Of a stretch of DNA of 7,210 nt, positions 1 through 6,778 are shown piece after piece. The DNA lies in contig CAKRLC010000114.1 in assembly GCA_934358955.1 (NCBI GenBank), positions 1 to 7,210 on the forward strand, given 5' to 3'. The notes below the pieces were generated by a model that saw only the letters and a program-made list of their open reading frames with translations, was not told the DNA's origin and did no database searches. The DNA comes from an uncultured Roseburia sp. Its GTDB lineage: Bacteria > Bacillota > Clostridia > Lachnospirales > Lachnospiraceae. Every line of letters starts with the position of its first letter. Position 1 is the stretch's first letter. A program made the translations under genes and the position numbers.

Positions 1-7
1 ATTACAC

Positions 8-26
8 AAAAAAGGTGCCCTGGCAC
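8..26 (-). terminator. Weak candidate terminator downstream of the HtrA-like gene
   Basis: On the minus strand, about 70 nt after the stop codon, GTGC-CAGG-GCAC forms a 4-bp stem with a 4-nt loop, followed by C and six T residues (13 down to 8). The stem is short for an intrinsic terminator. An alternative partner for GCACC is GGTGC further upstream, which would give a longer branched structure. The T run and the position support the call; the weak stem limits it. Confidence 0.35.
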
Positions 27-94
27 ATTCTCTCACCTGCAGCAGTTGCTTGCACCATCTGCTTTATACGCCGCAGCGCGTCCTTTGCGTAATT

Positions 95-1375
95 TTATTG
101 CAACACGCTGACTTTTACCTGGCAGCGGATTTCTTTGTAACCATTGCTACCCTGACGCTGTACAACAACTTCCACTGTTTCATCCGGCTCGAGAGAGAGT
201 AGTTTTATCTCATATCCGTCTACTGACACAACCGGATCCTTATCTATCTCCGTAATAATATCTCCACTCTGCAGACCTGCTGCCATTGCAGGTGAATCCA
301 TCTTTACTTCCCTGATATAAACACCTTTTGGAATGTCATTTTCTTTTGCGATCGTATTCGTAACTGTCGTAATCTCCAGTCCGATATATGGAATGTCTTT
401 ATTATTAGACAGCATCTCGATCACCGGCTTTAATTCTGAGATTGCAATTGCAGTCAGTGTATTCTGCTGCGCATCGTTGCTAAAGCCCTGTGTTACTAAT
501 CCGATCACCTCACCCTGCAGATTGATCAATACACCGCTTCCGCTCTTGCTGCCTACAATATCTGTTGTAAAAATCGCATAGTTTGCATCAATCGTAGACA
601 CCGAATAGGCTGTCGATGTGATATTTCCGGTTAAAATCGAATAATTTGCCCCAAGCGGACTTCCTACTGCAAGCGCCAGCGTTCCCTGATTCACGGCAAA
701 TGAATTTCCAAGGACCGCCACGGAAACTGCCTTCATCGTGCTTTCATCGATCTTAGATATCGGAACACTGAGAACTGTAATTCCTGTATTTCCATCGTAT
801 TTTTTAATGGAGGCTTCCACAGAAACATCATTCACAAATGTTACATACACAGACTGTGCCCCTGATATTACTTTCTTTTCGGTAAGGATCAGCATCTCTT
901 GTCCATTATCAGCAATGATAATTCCGGATCCCTGTCCTTTGCTTTCATATGCATTGTTAAACCAATCTGTATTACTTTTTACTCCTGTCACTGCAACGAT
1001 CGACCGGTTTGCTTCTTTTCCGATCGCATACATTTCATTCTGTAATGTCTGATAATCATCCAGCGTTAAGGATTCATAAATGACCTGCGGTTCTTCTGTT
1101 GCTTCACTTTCTGCTGTCTCTGACTCCTGTTCTTCCGTCTCTGTTTCTGTTTCCGGTTCATCCTTAGGAATCGTGATCTGCGGATCTTCCTTCGGATGCA
1201 GAGCATCCTCTATAACCGGCTGACTGACCGTAAAAACAAGACTGGCAATGATTCCGAAAATAATTGCAAGTAAAATCGTCAGCCCGACTCTTGTCAGAAT
1301 CCTCTTCTTATTCACAGGTTTTTCTTTTATCTTTTCATTGATAAATTCATATTTATCTTTGTCCTTTTCCTGCAT
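95..1375 (-). CDS. Membrane-anchored HtrA/DegP-like (S1C) protein with PDZ domain, probable pseudoprotease
   Basis: The product is 426 aa. Residues 1-28 are a charged, lysine-rich cytoplasmic tail, about 29-50 form one transmembrane segment, and 63-96 are an acidic Glu/Thr/Pro linker. A trypsin-like domain spans about 115-325, and a PDZ domain about 329-423 starts with the carboxylate-binding YIGLEI. The fold resembles HtrA: GQGSGIII, AVGSPLG and NLQGEVIGL match family landmarks. The catalytic positions do not. The usual LTNNHV reads LTEKKV (His to Lys168), TDLAVL reads TGITVL (Asp to Gly198), and GNSGGPL reads KSGSGVL (Ser to Gly279, with Ser on both sides). HtrA proteins are extracytoplasmic quality-control proteases; this one more likely binds unfolded proteins or C-termini without cutting them (inference). 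ATG1375 was chosen over an upstream in-frame TTG at 1435 because AGGAAAGG lies just before it and the TTG sits only about 5 nt from the predicted transcription start. The reading frame is intact, so it is not a decayed gene. Confidence 0.9.
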   Translation of the reverse strand: MQEKDKDKYEFINEKIKEKPVNKKRILTRVGLTILLAIIFGIIASLVFTVSQPVIEDALHPKEDPQITIPKDEPETETETEEQESETAESEATEEPQVIYESLTLDDYQTLQNEMYAIGKEANRSIVAVTGVKSNTDWFNNAYESKGQGSGIIIADNGQEMLILTEKKVISGAQSVYVTFVNDVSVEASIKKYDGNTGITVLSVPISKIDESTMKAVSVAVLGNSFAVNQGTLALAVGSPLGANYSILTGNITSTAYSVSTIDANYAIFTTDIVGSKSGSGVLINLQGEVIGLVTQGFSNDAQQNTLTAIAISELKPVIEMLSNNKDIPYIGLEITTVTNTIAKENDIPKGVYIREVKMDSPAMAAGLQSGDIITEIDKDPVVSVDGYEIKLLSLEPDETVEVVVQRQGSNGYKEIRCQVKVSVLQ

Positions 1376-1380
1376 GGTTT

Positions 1381-1388
1381 CCTTTCCT
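1381..1388 (-). promoter_or_regulatory. Ribosome binding site that sets the HtrA-like start
   Basis: On the minus strand the sequence reads AGGAAAGG followed by AAACC and ATG, putting the purine-rich core 5-9 nt before ATG1375. The in-frame TTG at 1435 would add 20 residues rich in Arg, Cys and Tyr and has no comparable site, so the shorter protein is preferred. Confidence 0.7.
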
Positions 1389-1446
1389 GGTACACAGCAT
1401 ATCCGGCACCGTAAAAATCGCAAATAAACATACAAGTCCTTTGCTT

Positions 1447-1475
1447 ATTATAAATTGAAACACATAGCCTTGCAA
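1447..1475 (-). promoter_or_regulatory. Sigma-A-type promoter for the HtrA-like gene
   Basis: On the minus strand a TTGCAA -35 box (1475-1470) is followed by a 17-bp spacer and a perfect TATAAT -10 box (1452-1447). Transcription would start near 1440, giving a leader of about 65 nt before ATG1375. This is the best-formed promoter in the window. It suggests basal expression by the housekeeping sigma factor, with any regulator acting from the adjacent pyrimidine-rich region. Confidence 0.75.
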
Positions 1476-1543
1476 TAGTTTCTTTTGTTTGTGATTTCTT
1501 TAACATTCCTCTTTTTACCCTTTTCTTCCTTTCCAGTTTGTTC

Positions 1544-1549
1544 TATAAT
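1544..1549 (+). promoter_or_regulatory. Probable -10 box for the mutS2-regulator-kinase operon
   Basis: A perfect TATAAT lies 47 nt upstream of the mutS2 start codon, and transcription would begin near 1556. The matching -35 region (about 1520-1527, TTTTCT or similar) fits the consensus poorly, so this promoter may be weak or need an activator. A second possible pair (TTGAAT at 1554, TATTTT at 1576) would start transcription inside the ribosome binding site and is less likely. Confidence 0.55.
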
Positions 1550-1585
1550 AAAGTTGAATTTTTTTGATCAGCAAGTATTTTTTAT

Positions 1586-1589
1586 GGAG
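1586..1589 (+). promoter_or_regulatory. Ribosome binding site that sets the mutS2 start
   Basis: GGAG is placed 7 nt before ATG1597. An in-frame TTG at 1564 would extend the protein by 11 residues but has only a T-rich stretch upstream. The ATG start also gives the N-terminus MNEKVLKTLEYHKI, which matches typical MutS2 starts. Confidence 0.7.
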
Positions 1590-1596
1590 CAATATC

Positions 1597-3984
1597 ATGA
1601 ACGAAAAAGTGTTAAAAACATTAGAATATCATAAAATTTTATCCCAGCTTTCCGAATATGCGTATAGTCCGGAAGCTAAAAAGAGATGTCTTAAGCTTGT
1701 CCCGATCACAGACCGGACACAGATCGAGCATTTGCAGCTTCAGACTAAAGATGCCTTGAGCCGGATTTTTAAATGTGGAAGTCTGTCTTTTTCCGGTGTG
1801 CACAGTGTAAATGATTCTTTAAAACGATTAGAGATCGGTGGCGCCTTAAGCGCGGCAGAACTGCTTTCGATCTGCTCCCTGCTTGAAGCAGCCAAACGTG
1901 TGAAAGCATTCTCGCGTTCTGAAAAAGATGAGATGCCTGACGATTCTCTGACAGCTTTTTTTACTGATATCGAACCGCTTACTCCACTCTATGATGAGAT
2001 TAAACGCTGTATTCTCGCTGAAGATGAGATTGCCGATGACGCAAGCAGCACACTGAAATCTATCCGCCGCTCTATGCGCGGTATGAATGACAAAATACGC
2101 GCCCAGATGAATCACATGATCAATAACACAACCACCCGCAGTTATCTGCAGGATGCCGTTATTACAATGCGTGATGGCCGTTACTGCCTTCCGGTCAAAG
2201 CCGAGGCAAAGTCACAGATTCCTGGTATGGTACATGACCAGTCTTCATCTGGTTCCACCCTTTTCATTGAGCCAATGGCGGTGGTGAACCTGAATAATGA
2301 ATATAAAGAACTTCTCCTTAAGGAAAAGGAAGAGATTGAGAAAATCCTCGCAAATTTAAGCAATCTCACAGCTGATTTTTCTGAACAGATTGCCTCAGAC
2401 TATACCATTCTTTCTGAGCTTGATTTTATTTTCGCCAAGGCAGCCTATGCGCAGACCTACAATGGCGCTGCACCAACCTTTAATGATGATGGCTACCTGC
2501 ACATAAAAAAAGCCCGCCATCCTTTACTGGACAAGAAAAAAGTTGTTCCGATCGATGTCATGCTTGGAAAGGATTTCAAGCTTCTGATCGTAACCGGACC
2601 TAACACAGGTGGAAAAACTGTTTCCTTAAAAACAGTTGGGCTGCTTACTTTAATGGGGCAATCCGGCCTGCACATTCCTGCTTCTGAACGCTCCGAGCTT
2701 GGTATTTTTGATGAAGTATATGCTGATATCGGCGACGAACAGAGTATCGAGCAGAGTTTAAGTACTTTCTCTTCCCATATGGTCAATATCGTGCGTATTC
2801 TGAAAAAGGCAGATGACAGATCGCTTGTTCTTTTTGATGAGCTGTGTGCCGGAACAGATCCGACGGAAGGTGCTGCACTTGCAATCTCCATCCTGTCTAA
2901 GTTACAGCTTTATGGCGCACGCACAATGGCAACCACCCATTACAGCGAGCTTAAGGTTTTTGCGCTCTCCACTCCTGGCGTTGAAAATGCCTGCTGCGAA
3001 TTTAATGTTGAGACATTAAGTCCAACCTACCGCCTCTTAATCGGAATTCCTGGAAAAAGTAATGCCTTCGCCATCTCTGAAAAACTTGGACTTGGGAAAG
3101 ATCTTATTGAAGATGCCAAAACGCGCATCAGTGAGAACGATGGAAACTTCGAAGATCTTCTTGCAGATCTTGAGAAGAGCCGTCTGACGATTGAAAAAGA
3201 GGAACTCGAAATTAATCGCTATAAGGAAGAGATCCAGACTTTAAAAGAACGTTTAGAGCAAAAACAGGAGAAACTTGATGCAAGCCGTGACAAGATCCTG
3301 CGTGAAGCGAATGAAGAAGCTTATCGTATTTTAAAGGAAGCAAAAGACGTTGCTGATGAGACGATCCGCAATTTCAACAAATATGGAAAATCTGGTGCTC
3401 CAGTCAGTGAAATGGAAAAAGACCGTTCAAAGCTGCGCGACAAGATGAACGACCGCCAGAAGAAAATGTCGGAACAGCAAAAACAGTCTTCTGTCAATCA
3501 CAAGGTTCCAAAGAAGCTCCGTATCGGTGACAGCGTCAAGGTGATCAGTATGAATTTGAAGGGCACTGTCCACACACTTCCAAATGCCAAAGGAGATCTC
3601 TATGTGCAGATGGGCATTCTTCGATCCCTGGTAAATATTAATGACCTCATCCTGTTAGATGAAGATTCACCTATGATGGCAAATGCCAAAGTAAATAAGA
3701 CTGGTGCAGGAAAAATCCGCATGAGCAAATCCGCTTCGATCTCACCGGAAATTAATCTGATCGGCAAAACTACTGACGAAGCGATTTCTTTACTGGACAA
3801 ATATTTAGATGATGCGTATCTGTCCCATCTTTCTTCTGTCCGCATCGTACATGGAAAAGGAACCGGTGCACTCCGCAATGCCGTGCATACCTATTTAAGA
3901 CGGCAAAAACACATAAAGTCCTTCCATCTTGGTGAATATGGTGAGGGCGATGCAGGTGTGACAATAGCAGAATTTAAGCAATAA
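1597..3984 (+). CDS. mutS2: Endonuclease MutS2 / ribosome-rescue factor with Smr domain
   Basis: The product is 795 aa, close to the usual 780-790. After an N-terminal MutS core come the ABC-type ATPase motifs: Walker A GPNTGGKT (334-341), STFSSHM (389-395), Walker B LVLFDE (Asp414, Glu415), and a His448 switch in TTHYSEL. A coiled coil follows (about 515-600), then a KOW-like beta domain (about 640-690) and a C-terminal Smr domain (about 716-795) with HGKGTGALR (752-760). It lacks the mismatch-reading domain I of MutS. Family knowledge: MutS2 limits homologous recombination in some bacteria, and Bacillus MutS2 splits collided ribosomes using its KOW and Smr regions. The usual Smr LDLRG reads INLIG here (719-723), losing both Asp and Arg, so nuclease activity is doubtful. 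It is the first gene of a three-gene operon, 15 bp from the next start. Confidence 0.97.
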   Translation: MNEKVLKTLEYHKILSQLSEYAYSPEAKKRCLKLVPITDRTQIEHLQLQTKDALSRIFKCGSLSFSGVHSVNDSLKRLEIGGALSAAELLSICSLLEAAKRVKAFSRSEKDEMPDDSLTAFFTDIEPLTPLYDEIKRCILAEDEIADDASSTLKSIRRSMRGMNDKIRAQMNHMINNTTTRSYLQDAVITMRDGRYCLPVKAEAKSQIPGMVHDQSSSGSTLFIEPMAVVNLNNEYKELLLKEKEEIEKILANLSNLTADFSEQIASDYTILSELDFIFAKAAYAQTYNGAAPTFNDDGYLHIKKARHPLLDKKKVVPIDVMLGKDFKLLIVTGPNTGGKTVSLKTVGLLTLMGQSGLHIPASERSELGIFDEVYADIGDEQSIEQSLSTFSSHMVNIVRILKKADDRSLVLFDELCAGTDPTEGAALAISILSKLQLYGARTMATTHYSELKVFALSTPGVENACCEFNVETLSPTYRLLIGIPGKSNAFAISEKLGLGKDLIEDAKTRISENDGNFEDLLADLEKSRLTIEKEELEINRYKEEIQTLKERLEQKQEKLDASRDKILREANEEAYRILKEAKDVADETIRNFNKYGKSGAPVSEMEKDRSKLRDKMNDRQKKMSEQQKQSSVNHKVPKKLRIGDSVKVISMNLKGTVHTLPNAKGDLYVQMGILRSLVNINDLILLDEDSPMMANAKVNKTGAGKIRMSKSASISPEINLIGKTTDEAISLLDKYLDDAYLSHLSSVRIVHGKGTGALRNAVHTYLRRQKHIKSFHLGEYGEGDAGVTIAEFKQ

Positions 3985-3985
3985 T

Positions 3986-3992
3986 AAGGAGG
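3986..3992 (+). promoter_or_regulatory. Strong ribosome binding site for the response regulator
   Basis: AAGGAGG is a full anti-16S match, placed 7 nt before ATG4000 and starting 2 nt after the mutS2 stop codon. The regulator can therefore be translated efficiently from the mutS2 transcript; no separate promoter is visible in the 15-bp gap. Confidence 0.85.
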
Positions 3993-3999
3993 ATTCTAT

Positions 4000-4704
4000 A
4001 TGGTAGCAAAACAGAAAATACTGATCGTCGATGACGATAACAATATTGCAGAACTGATCTCGCTTTATCTGATGAAAGAGTGCTTTGATACAAAAATCGT
4101 AAATGACGGAGAAGAGGCTCTGATCGCTTTTGACCAATACAATCCAAATCTGATTCTGTTAGATCTGATGCTCCCTGGTATTGATGGCTATCAGGTATGC
4201 CGTGAGGTACGTGCCAAGGCAAATGTCCCGATCATTATGCTATCTGCCAAAGGTGAAATCTTTGATAAAGTACTCGGTTTAGAGCTTGGTGCCGATGACT
4301 ATATTATGAAACCTTTTGACTCCAAGGAACTCGTGGCCCGCGTAAAAGCTGTTTTAAGACGCTATCAGCCTGTAAAAACAGAAGAACCTGCTCCGGATCT
4401 GAAATGCGTACAATATCCGGATCTTGTTGTTAATCTTTCAAATTATTCCGTGATCTATCAGGGGCGTGCGATCGATATGCCGCCAAAAGAGCTTGAATTA
4501 TTGTATTTTCTGGCTTCTTCTCCAAATCAGGTATTTACCAGAGAGCAGCTGCTTGATCATATCTGGGGCTATGAATATATCGGTGATACACGTACCGTCG
4601 ATGTCCATGTAAAACGACTGCGTGAAAAGATCAAAGACCACGCAAACTGGAGTCTTGCCACTGTATGGGGAATCGGTTATAAATTCGAGGTGCGGAACAC
4701 ATGA
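4000..4704 (+). CDS. OmpR/PhoB-family response regulator
   Basis: The product is 234 aa, normal for the family. The receiver domain (about 5-120) has the acidic pocket DDD at 11-13, phospho-acceptor Asp55 in LILLDLMLPG, Ser82 at the Thr/Ser switch position and Lys104 in MKPF. A winged-helix DNA-binding domain (about 135-231) contains the family signatures PPKELELLYFL, TREQLLDHIWG, RTVDVHVKRLREKI and GIGYKFE. It should be phosphorylated by the kinase encoded next to it, whose start codon overlaps its stop (ATGA), and then bind direct repeats at target promoters as a dimer. The regulon cannot be read from sequence. The divergent promoter region at 1376-1596 is the nearest candidate target, and autoregulation through the mutS2 promoter is possible. 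All key residues are present, so it should be functional. Confidence 0.96.
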   Translation: MVAKQKILIVDDDNNIAELISLYLMKECFDTKIVNDGEEALIAFDQYNPNLILLDLMLPGIDGYQVCREVRAKANVPIIMLSAKGEIFDKVLGLELGADDYIMKPFDSKELVARVKAVLRRYQPVKTEEPAPDLKCVQYPDLVVNLSNYSVIYQGRAIDMPPKELELLYFLASSPNQVFTREQLLDHIWGYEYIGDTRTVDVHVKRLREKIKDHANWSLATVWGIGYKFEVRNT

Positions 4705-6110
4705 AACGTACACTATATCCCAAATTACTGGCTGGCTACCTGCTGTTTGGCCTGCTCGGCTTTCTGATCATTGCAACCTTTACTTATCATATTACATTCA
4801 ATCATCTTGAGAAAAAGGAAGCACAGAATCTATACCGTGAGGCAGCACTGATCTCTTCTAATTACGCACAGAATTATTTTAAAGACTCCATGACTCTTGA
4901 TGAGATCAGTTTACAGCTTGCAACACTTAGTACTTACCTAAATGGTGATATCTGGATCATTGATGCCCAGGGGAATATATTATTAAATACTTCTCCCGAC
5001 GCATCTGATGATTCTGTCGCACAATTTGATATGACTGATTTTGGAAGCAGCTATTATAAAGTCGGTGATTTTTATCATTATTTTTCAGAAGATATGCTCA
5101 GTGTCTTCTCGCCGATCACGGTAAACTATAAAGTACGCGGTTATGTCATCATTCACAAACCAGAAGGGGCAATCACTTCAGCAGCAAATGATCTGTCCGT
5201 GATCGCATATAAATCACTTGCCCTTATTTTTGCAGCCGCCTTTGTTGTTCTGATCCTGTTTACGCTGGTTGTATATATTCCTATCCGCCGGATTACCCAT
5301 GCAGCAGATGAGTATGCTGCTGGAAATTTTGATGCCAAGATCAATGTCCATTCAAATGACGAAATTGGTTATCTTGCAGCCTCATTAAATTATATGGCAA
5401 ATGAGTTAAATACACTTGAAGATGACCAGCGAAAGTTTATTTCCAATGTCTCTCATGATTTCCGTTCACCTCTTACTTCGATCAAAGGCTATGTCGAGGC
5501 TATGTTGGACGGTACAATCCCAGTGGAAATGCAGGAAAAATACTTAAATATTATTTTATTTGAAACAGACCGTCTGAATAAGCTGACAAAGAGCCTTTTA
5601 GAGCTGAATAAGTTTGGTTCACATGGTGTTATGTTAGATATTTCCAGATTTGACATTAATCAGACGATAAAAACAACTCTTCGTACTTTTGAGGGAACAT
5701 GTTCTGGCCGTCAGATCCGTTTTGATCTGATCTTATGCGGTGAACAGTTATTTGTTTCCGCTGACTTCAGTAAAATACAACAGGTACTTTATAATTTGAT
5801 CGACAATGCGATTAAGTTCAGCCATGCTAATTCTGTGATCAAAATTGAAACCACTGAGAAAAACGAAAAAGTTTTTGTCTCCATCAAAGATACCGGAATC
5901 GGTATTCCAAAAGACAGCCAGAAAAAGATCTGGGAACGCTTCTATAAAACAGATTTATCCCGCGGAAAAGATAAACGGGGAACCGGTCTGGGGCTTTCGA
6001 TTGTAAAAGAAATCATTCAGGCACACGGTGAAAACATCAACTGCATCAGTACGGAAGGCGTTGGAACAGAATTTATCTTTACGTTGCCACTGGCAGAAGA
6101 TACTCACTAA
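4701..6110 (+). CDS. Membrane sensor histidine kinase with HAMP domain
   Basis: The product is 469 aa. TM1 (about 10-31) and TM2 (about 172-194) flank an extracytoplasmic sensor region of about 140 residues (32-171) that contains DGNILLNTSPD-like strands (NGDIWIIDAQ, GNILLNTSPD) reminiscent of small Cache/PAS-like folds; this resemblance is weak. HAMP spans about 193-245. The HisKA domain has His252 in SHDFRSPLTSIKGY. The HATPase domain has the N box (NLIDNA, Asn365 and Asn369), G1 DTGIGIP (397-403), F box WERFYKTD and G2 GTGLGLSI (427-434). No cytoplasmic PAS domain is seen. All kinase motifs are intact. Start ATG4701 overlaps the regulator's stop by 4 bp, and GAGG lies 10 nt upstream within the regulator gene, so the two are translationally coupled. 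The ligand is unknown; the architecture is that of the broad PhoR/ResE/CssS-type family. Confidence 0.95.
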   Translation: MKRTLYPKLLAGYLLFGLLGFLIIATFTYHITFNHLEKKEAQNLYREAALISSNYAQNYFKDSMTLDEISLQLATLSTYLNGDIWIIDAQGNILLNTSPDASDDSVAQFDMTDFGSSYYKVGDFYHYFSEDMLSVFSPITVNYKVRGYVIIHKPEGAITSAANDLSVIAYKSLALIFAAAFVVLILFTLVVYIPIRRITHAADEYAAGNFDAKINVHSNDEIGYLAASLNYMANELNTLEDDQRKFISNVSHDFRSPLTSIKGYVEAMLDGTIPVEMQEKYLNIILFETDRLNKLTKSLLELNKFGSHGVMLDISRFDINQTIKTTLRTFEGTCSGRQIRFDLILCGEQLFVSADFSKIQQVLYNLIDNAIKFSHANSVIKIETTEKNEKVFVSIKDTGIGIPKDSQKKIWERFYKTDLSRGKDKRGTGLGLSIVKEIIQAHGENINCISTEGVGTEFIFTLPLAEDTH

Positions 6111-6117
6111 AAACCAT

Positions 6118-6161
6118 AAAAAGAACTCCTGCGTCCGATTCCAGACTCAGGAGTTCTTTTT
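6118..6161. terminator. Bidirectional intrinsic terminator between convergent operons
   Basis: A perfect 14-bp inverted repeat, AAAAAGAACTCCTG (6118-6131) and its complement (6148-6161), encloses a 16-nt loop. The loop can add a further 3 bp (GTC with GAC). With A residues on one outer side and T residues on the other, the hairpin works on both strands. Outer bases AACCA and TGGTT can extend the stem past a 2-nt bulge. It ends the kinase operon 7 nt after its stop codon and also ends rplQ transcription from the other side. Confidence 0.93.
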
Positions 6162-6169
6162 ATGTGGTT

Positions 6170-6187
6170 CTTTCTGTTTCCAGAAAG
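6170..6187 (-). other. Small hairpin with GAAA tetraloop downstream of rplQ
   Basis: On the minus strand CTTTCTG-GAAA-CAGAAAG forms a perfect 7-bp stem closed by a GNRA-type tetraloop. It lies 17 nt past the rplQ stop and just before the main terminator. It has no T run of its own. It may stabilise the 3' end of the alpha-operon mRNA (inference). Confidence 0.6.
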
Positions 6188-6204
6188 CTTTGCTTTTCTT
6201 AAGA

Positions 6205-6741
6205 TTATACTAACTCAAGTAATACTTCTAAAGCGCCATCACCTTTACGCTGACCGATTTTAACGATTCTTGTGTAACCACCATTACGGTTAGCATATTT
6301 TGGAGCGATCTCATCAAATAATTTTGCTGTAAGATCAACTTCTTTTGTATTTTTCTTCTTACCGGCAGCTGCTGTAGGTACTTCTGTTACAGTGTAAAGA
6401 ACTTTCAGCATCTCTCTTCTAGCATGAAGACGGGAAGGCATATCTTTCTTGATTGTCTTTTCAACTTCATCGTATACAGTAACTTTCTTACCATCTACAA
6501 CTTCTTTTACTCTCTTGCCATCAGCATCTTTGCGAGCAACTTTTGCTTTTACAGTAACTTCTTCGAAGTTATCTTTTTCTCTTACTGCCATTGCAATAAG
6601 ACCTTCAGCGATTTTACGTACTTCTTTTGCTTTTGCTTCAGTTGTAACGATTTTACCATTCTGAAGTAATGCTGTTACCTGTCCTCTTAATAATGCTTTT
6701 CTCTGGCTAGATGTTCTGCTTAATTTACGATATTTTGCCAT
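6205..6741 (-). CDS. rplQ: Large-subunit ribosomal protein L17 with lineage-specific insertions
   Basis: L17 sits near the peptide exit tunnel of the 50S subunit. The N-terminus MAKYRKLSRTSSQRKALLRG and the segments ITTTEAKAKE-like (VTTEAKAKEVRKIAE), LHARREM (105-111), NRNGGYTRI (151-159) and KGDGALEVLLELV at the C-terminus are diagnostic. The product is 178 aa, against about 120 in Bacillus. The excess is mostly an insertion of about 47 residues (about 56-102), lysine/valine-rich with near-repeated DGKRV and DGKKV segments, plus about 9 extra residues around 121-136 (PTAAAGKKKNTK). The flanking core is intact and the frame is unbroken, so the insertion is probably surface-exposed. A strong GGAGG lies 9 nt before ATG6741. 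It is the last gene of the alpha operon, after rpoA, and is followed by a terminator. Confidence 0.97.
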   Translation of the reverse strand: MAKYRKLSRTSSQRKALLRGQVTALLQNGKIVTTEAKAKEVRKIAEGLIAMAVREKDNFEEVTVKAKVARKDADGKRVKEVVDGKKVTVYDEVEKTIKKDMPSRLHARREMLKVLYTVTEVPTAAAGKKKNTKEVDLTAKLFDEIAPKYANRNGGYTRIVKIGQRKGDGALEVLLELV

Positions 6742-6778
6742 TTTTTTAATCCTCCATTTGTGGTGTACATCCGGCCAC

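Noticed and set aside
1..111. Plus-strand frame open from the left edge to a TGA at 109-111, possibly the end of an upstream gene
   Set aside because: It is short and overlaps the 3' end of the HtrA-like gene, and its translation shows no recognisable motif.
1090..1190. Low-complexity CTTCTGTCTC-type repeat on the plus strand, possible microsatellite
   Set aside because: It encodes the acidic Glu/Thr linker of the HtrA-like protein, so codon repetition explains it.
1554..1581. Alternative plus-strand promoter TTGAAT-16 bp-TATTTT
   Set aside because: Transcription would start at about the GGAG ribosome binding site of mutS2, leaving no usable leader; the TATAAT at 1544 is better placed.
6424..6669. 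Plus-strand ORFs opposite rplQ and similar antisense frames opposite mutS2, the HtrA-like gene and the kinase
   Set aside because: They are mirror frames of clearly conserved genes, have no ribosome binding sites and show biased composition.
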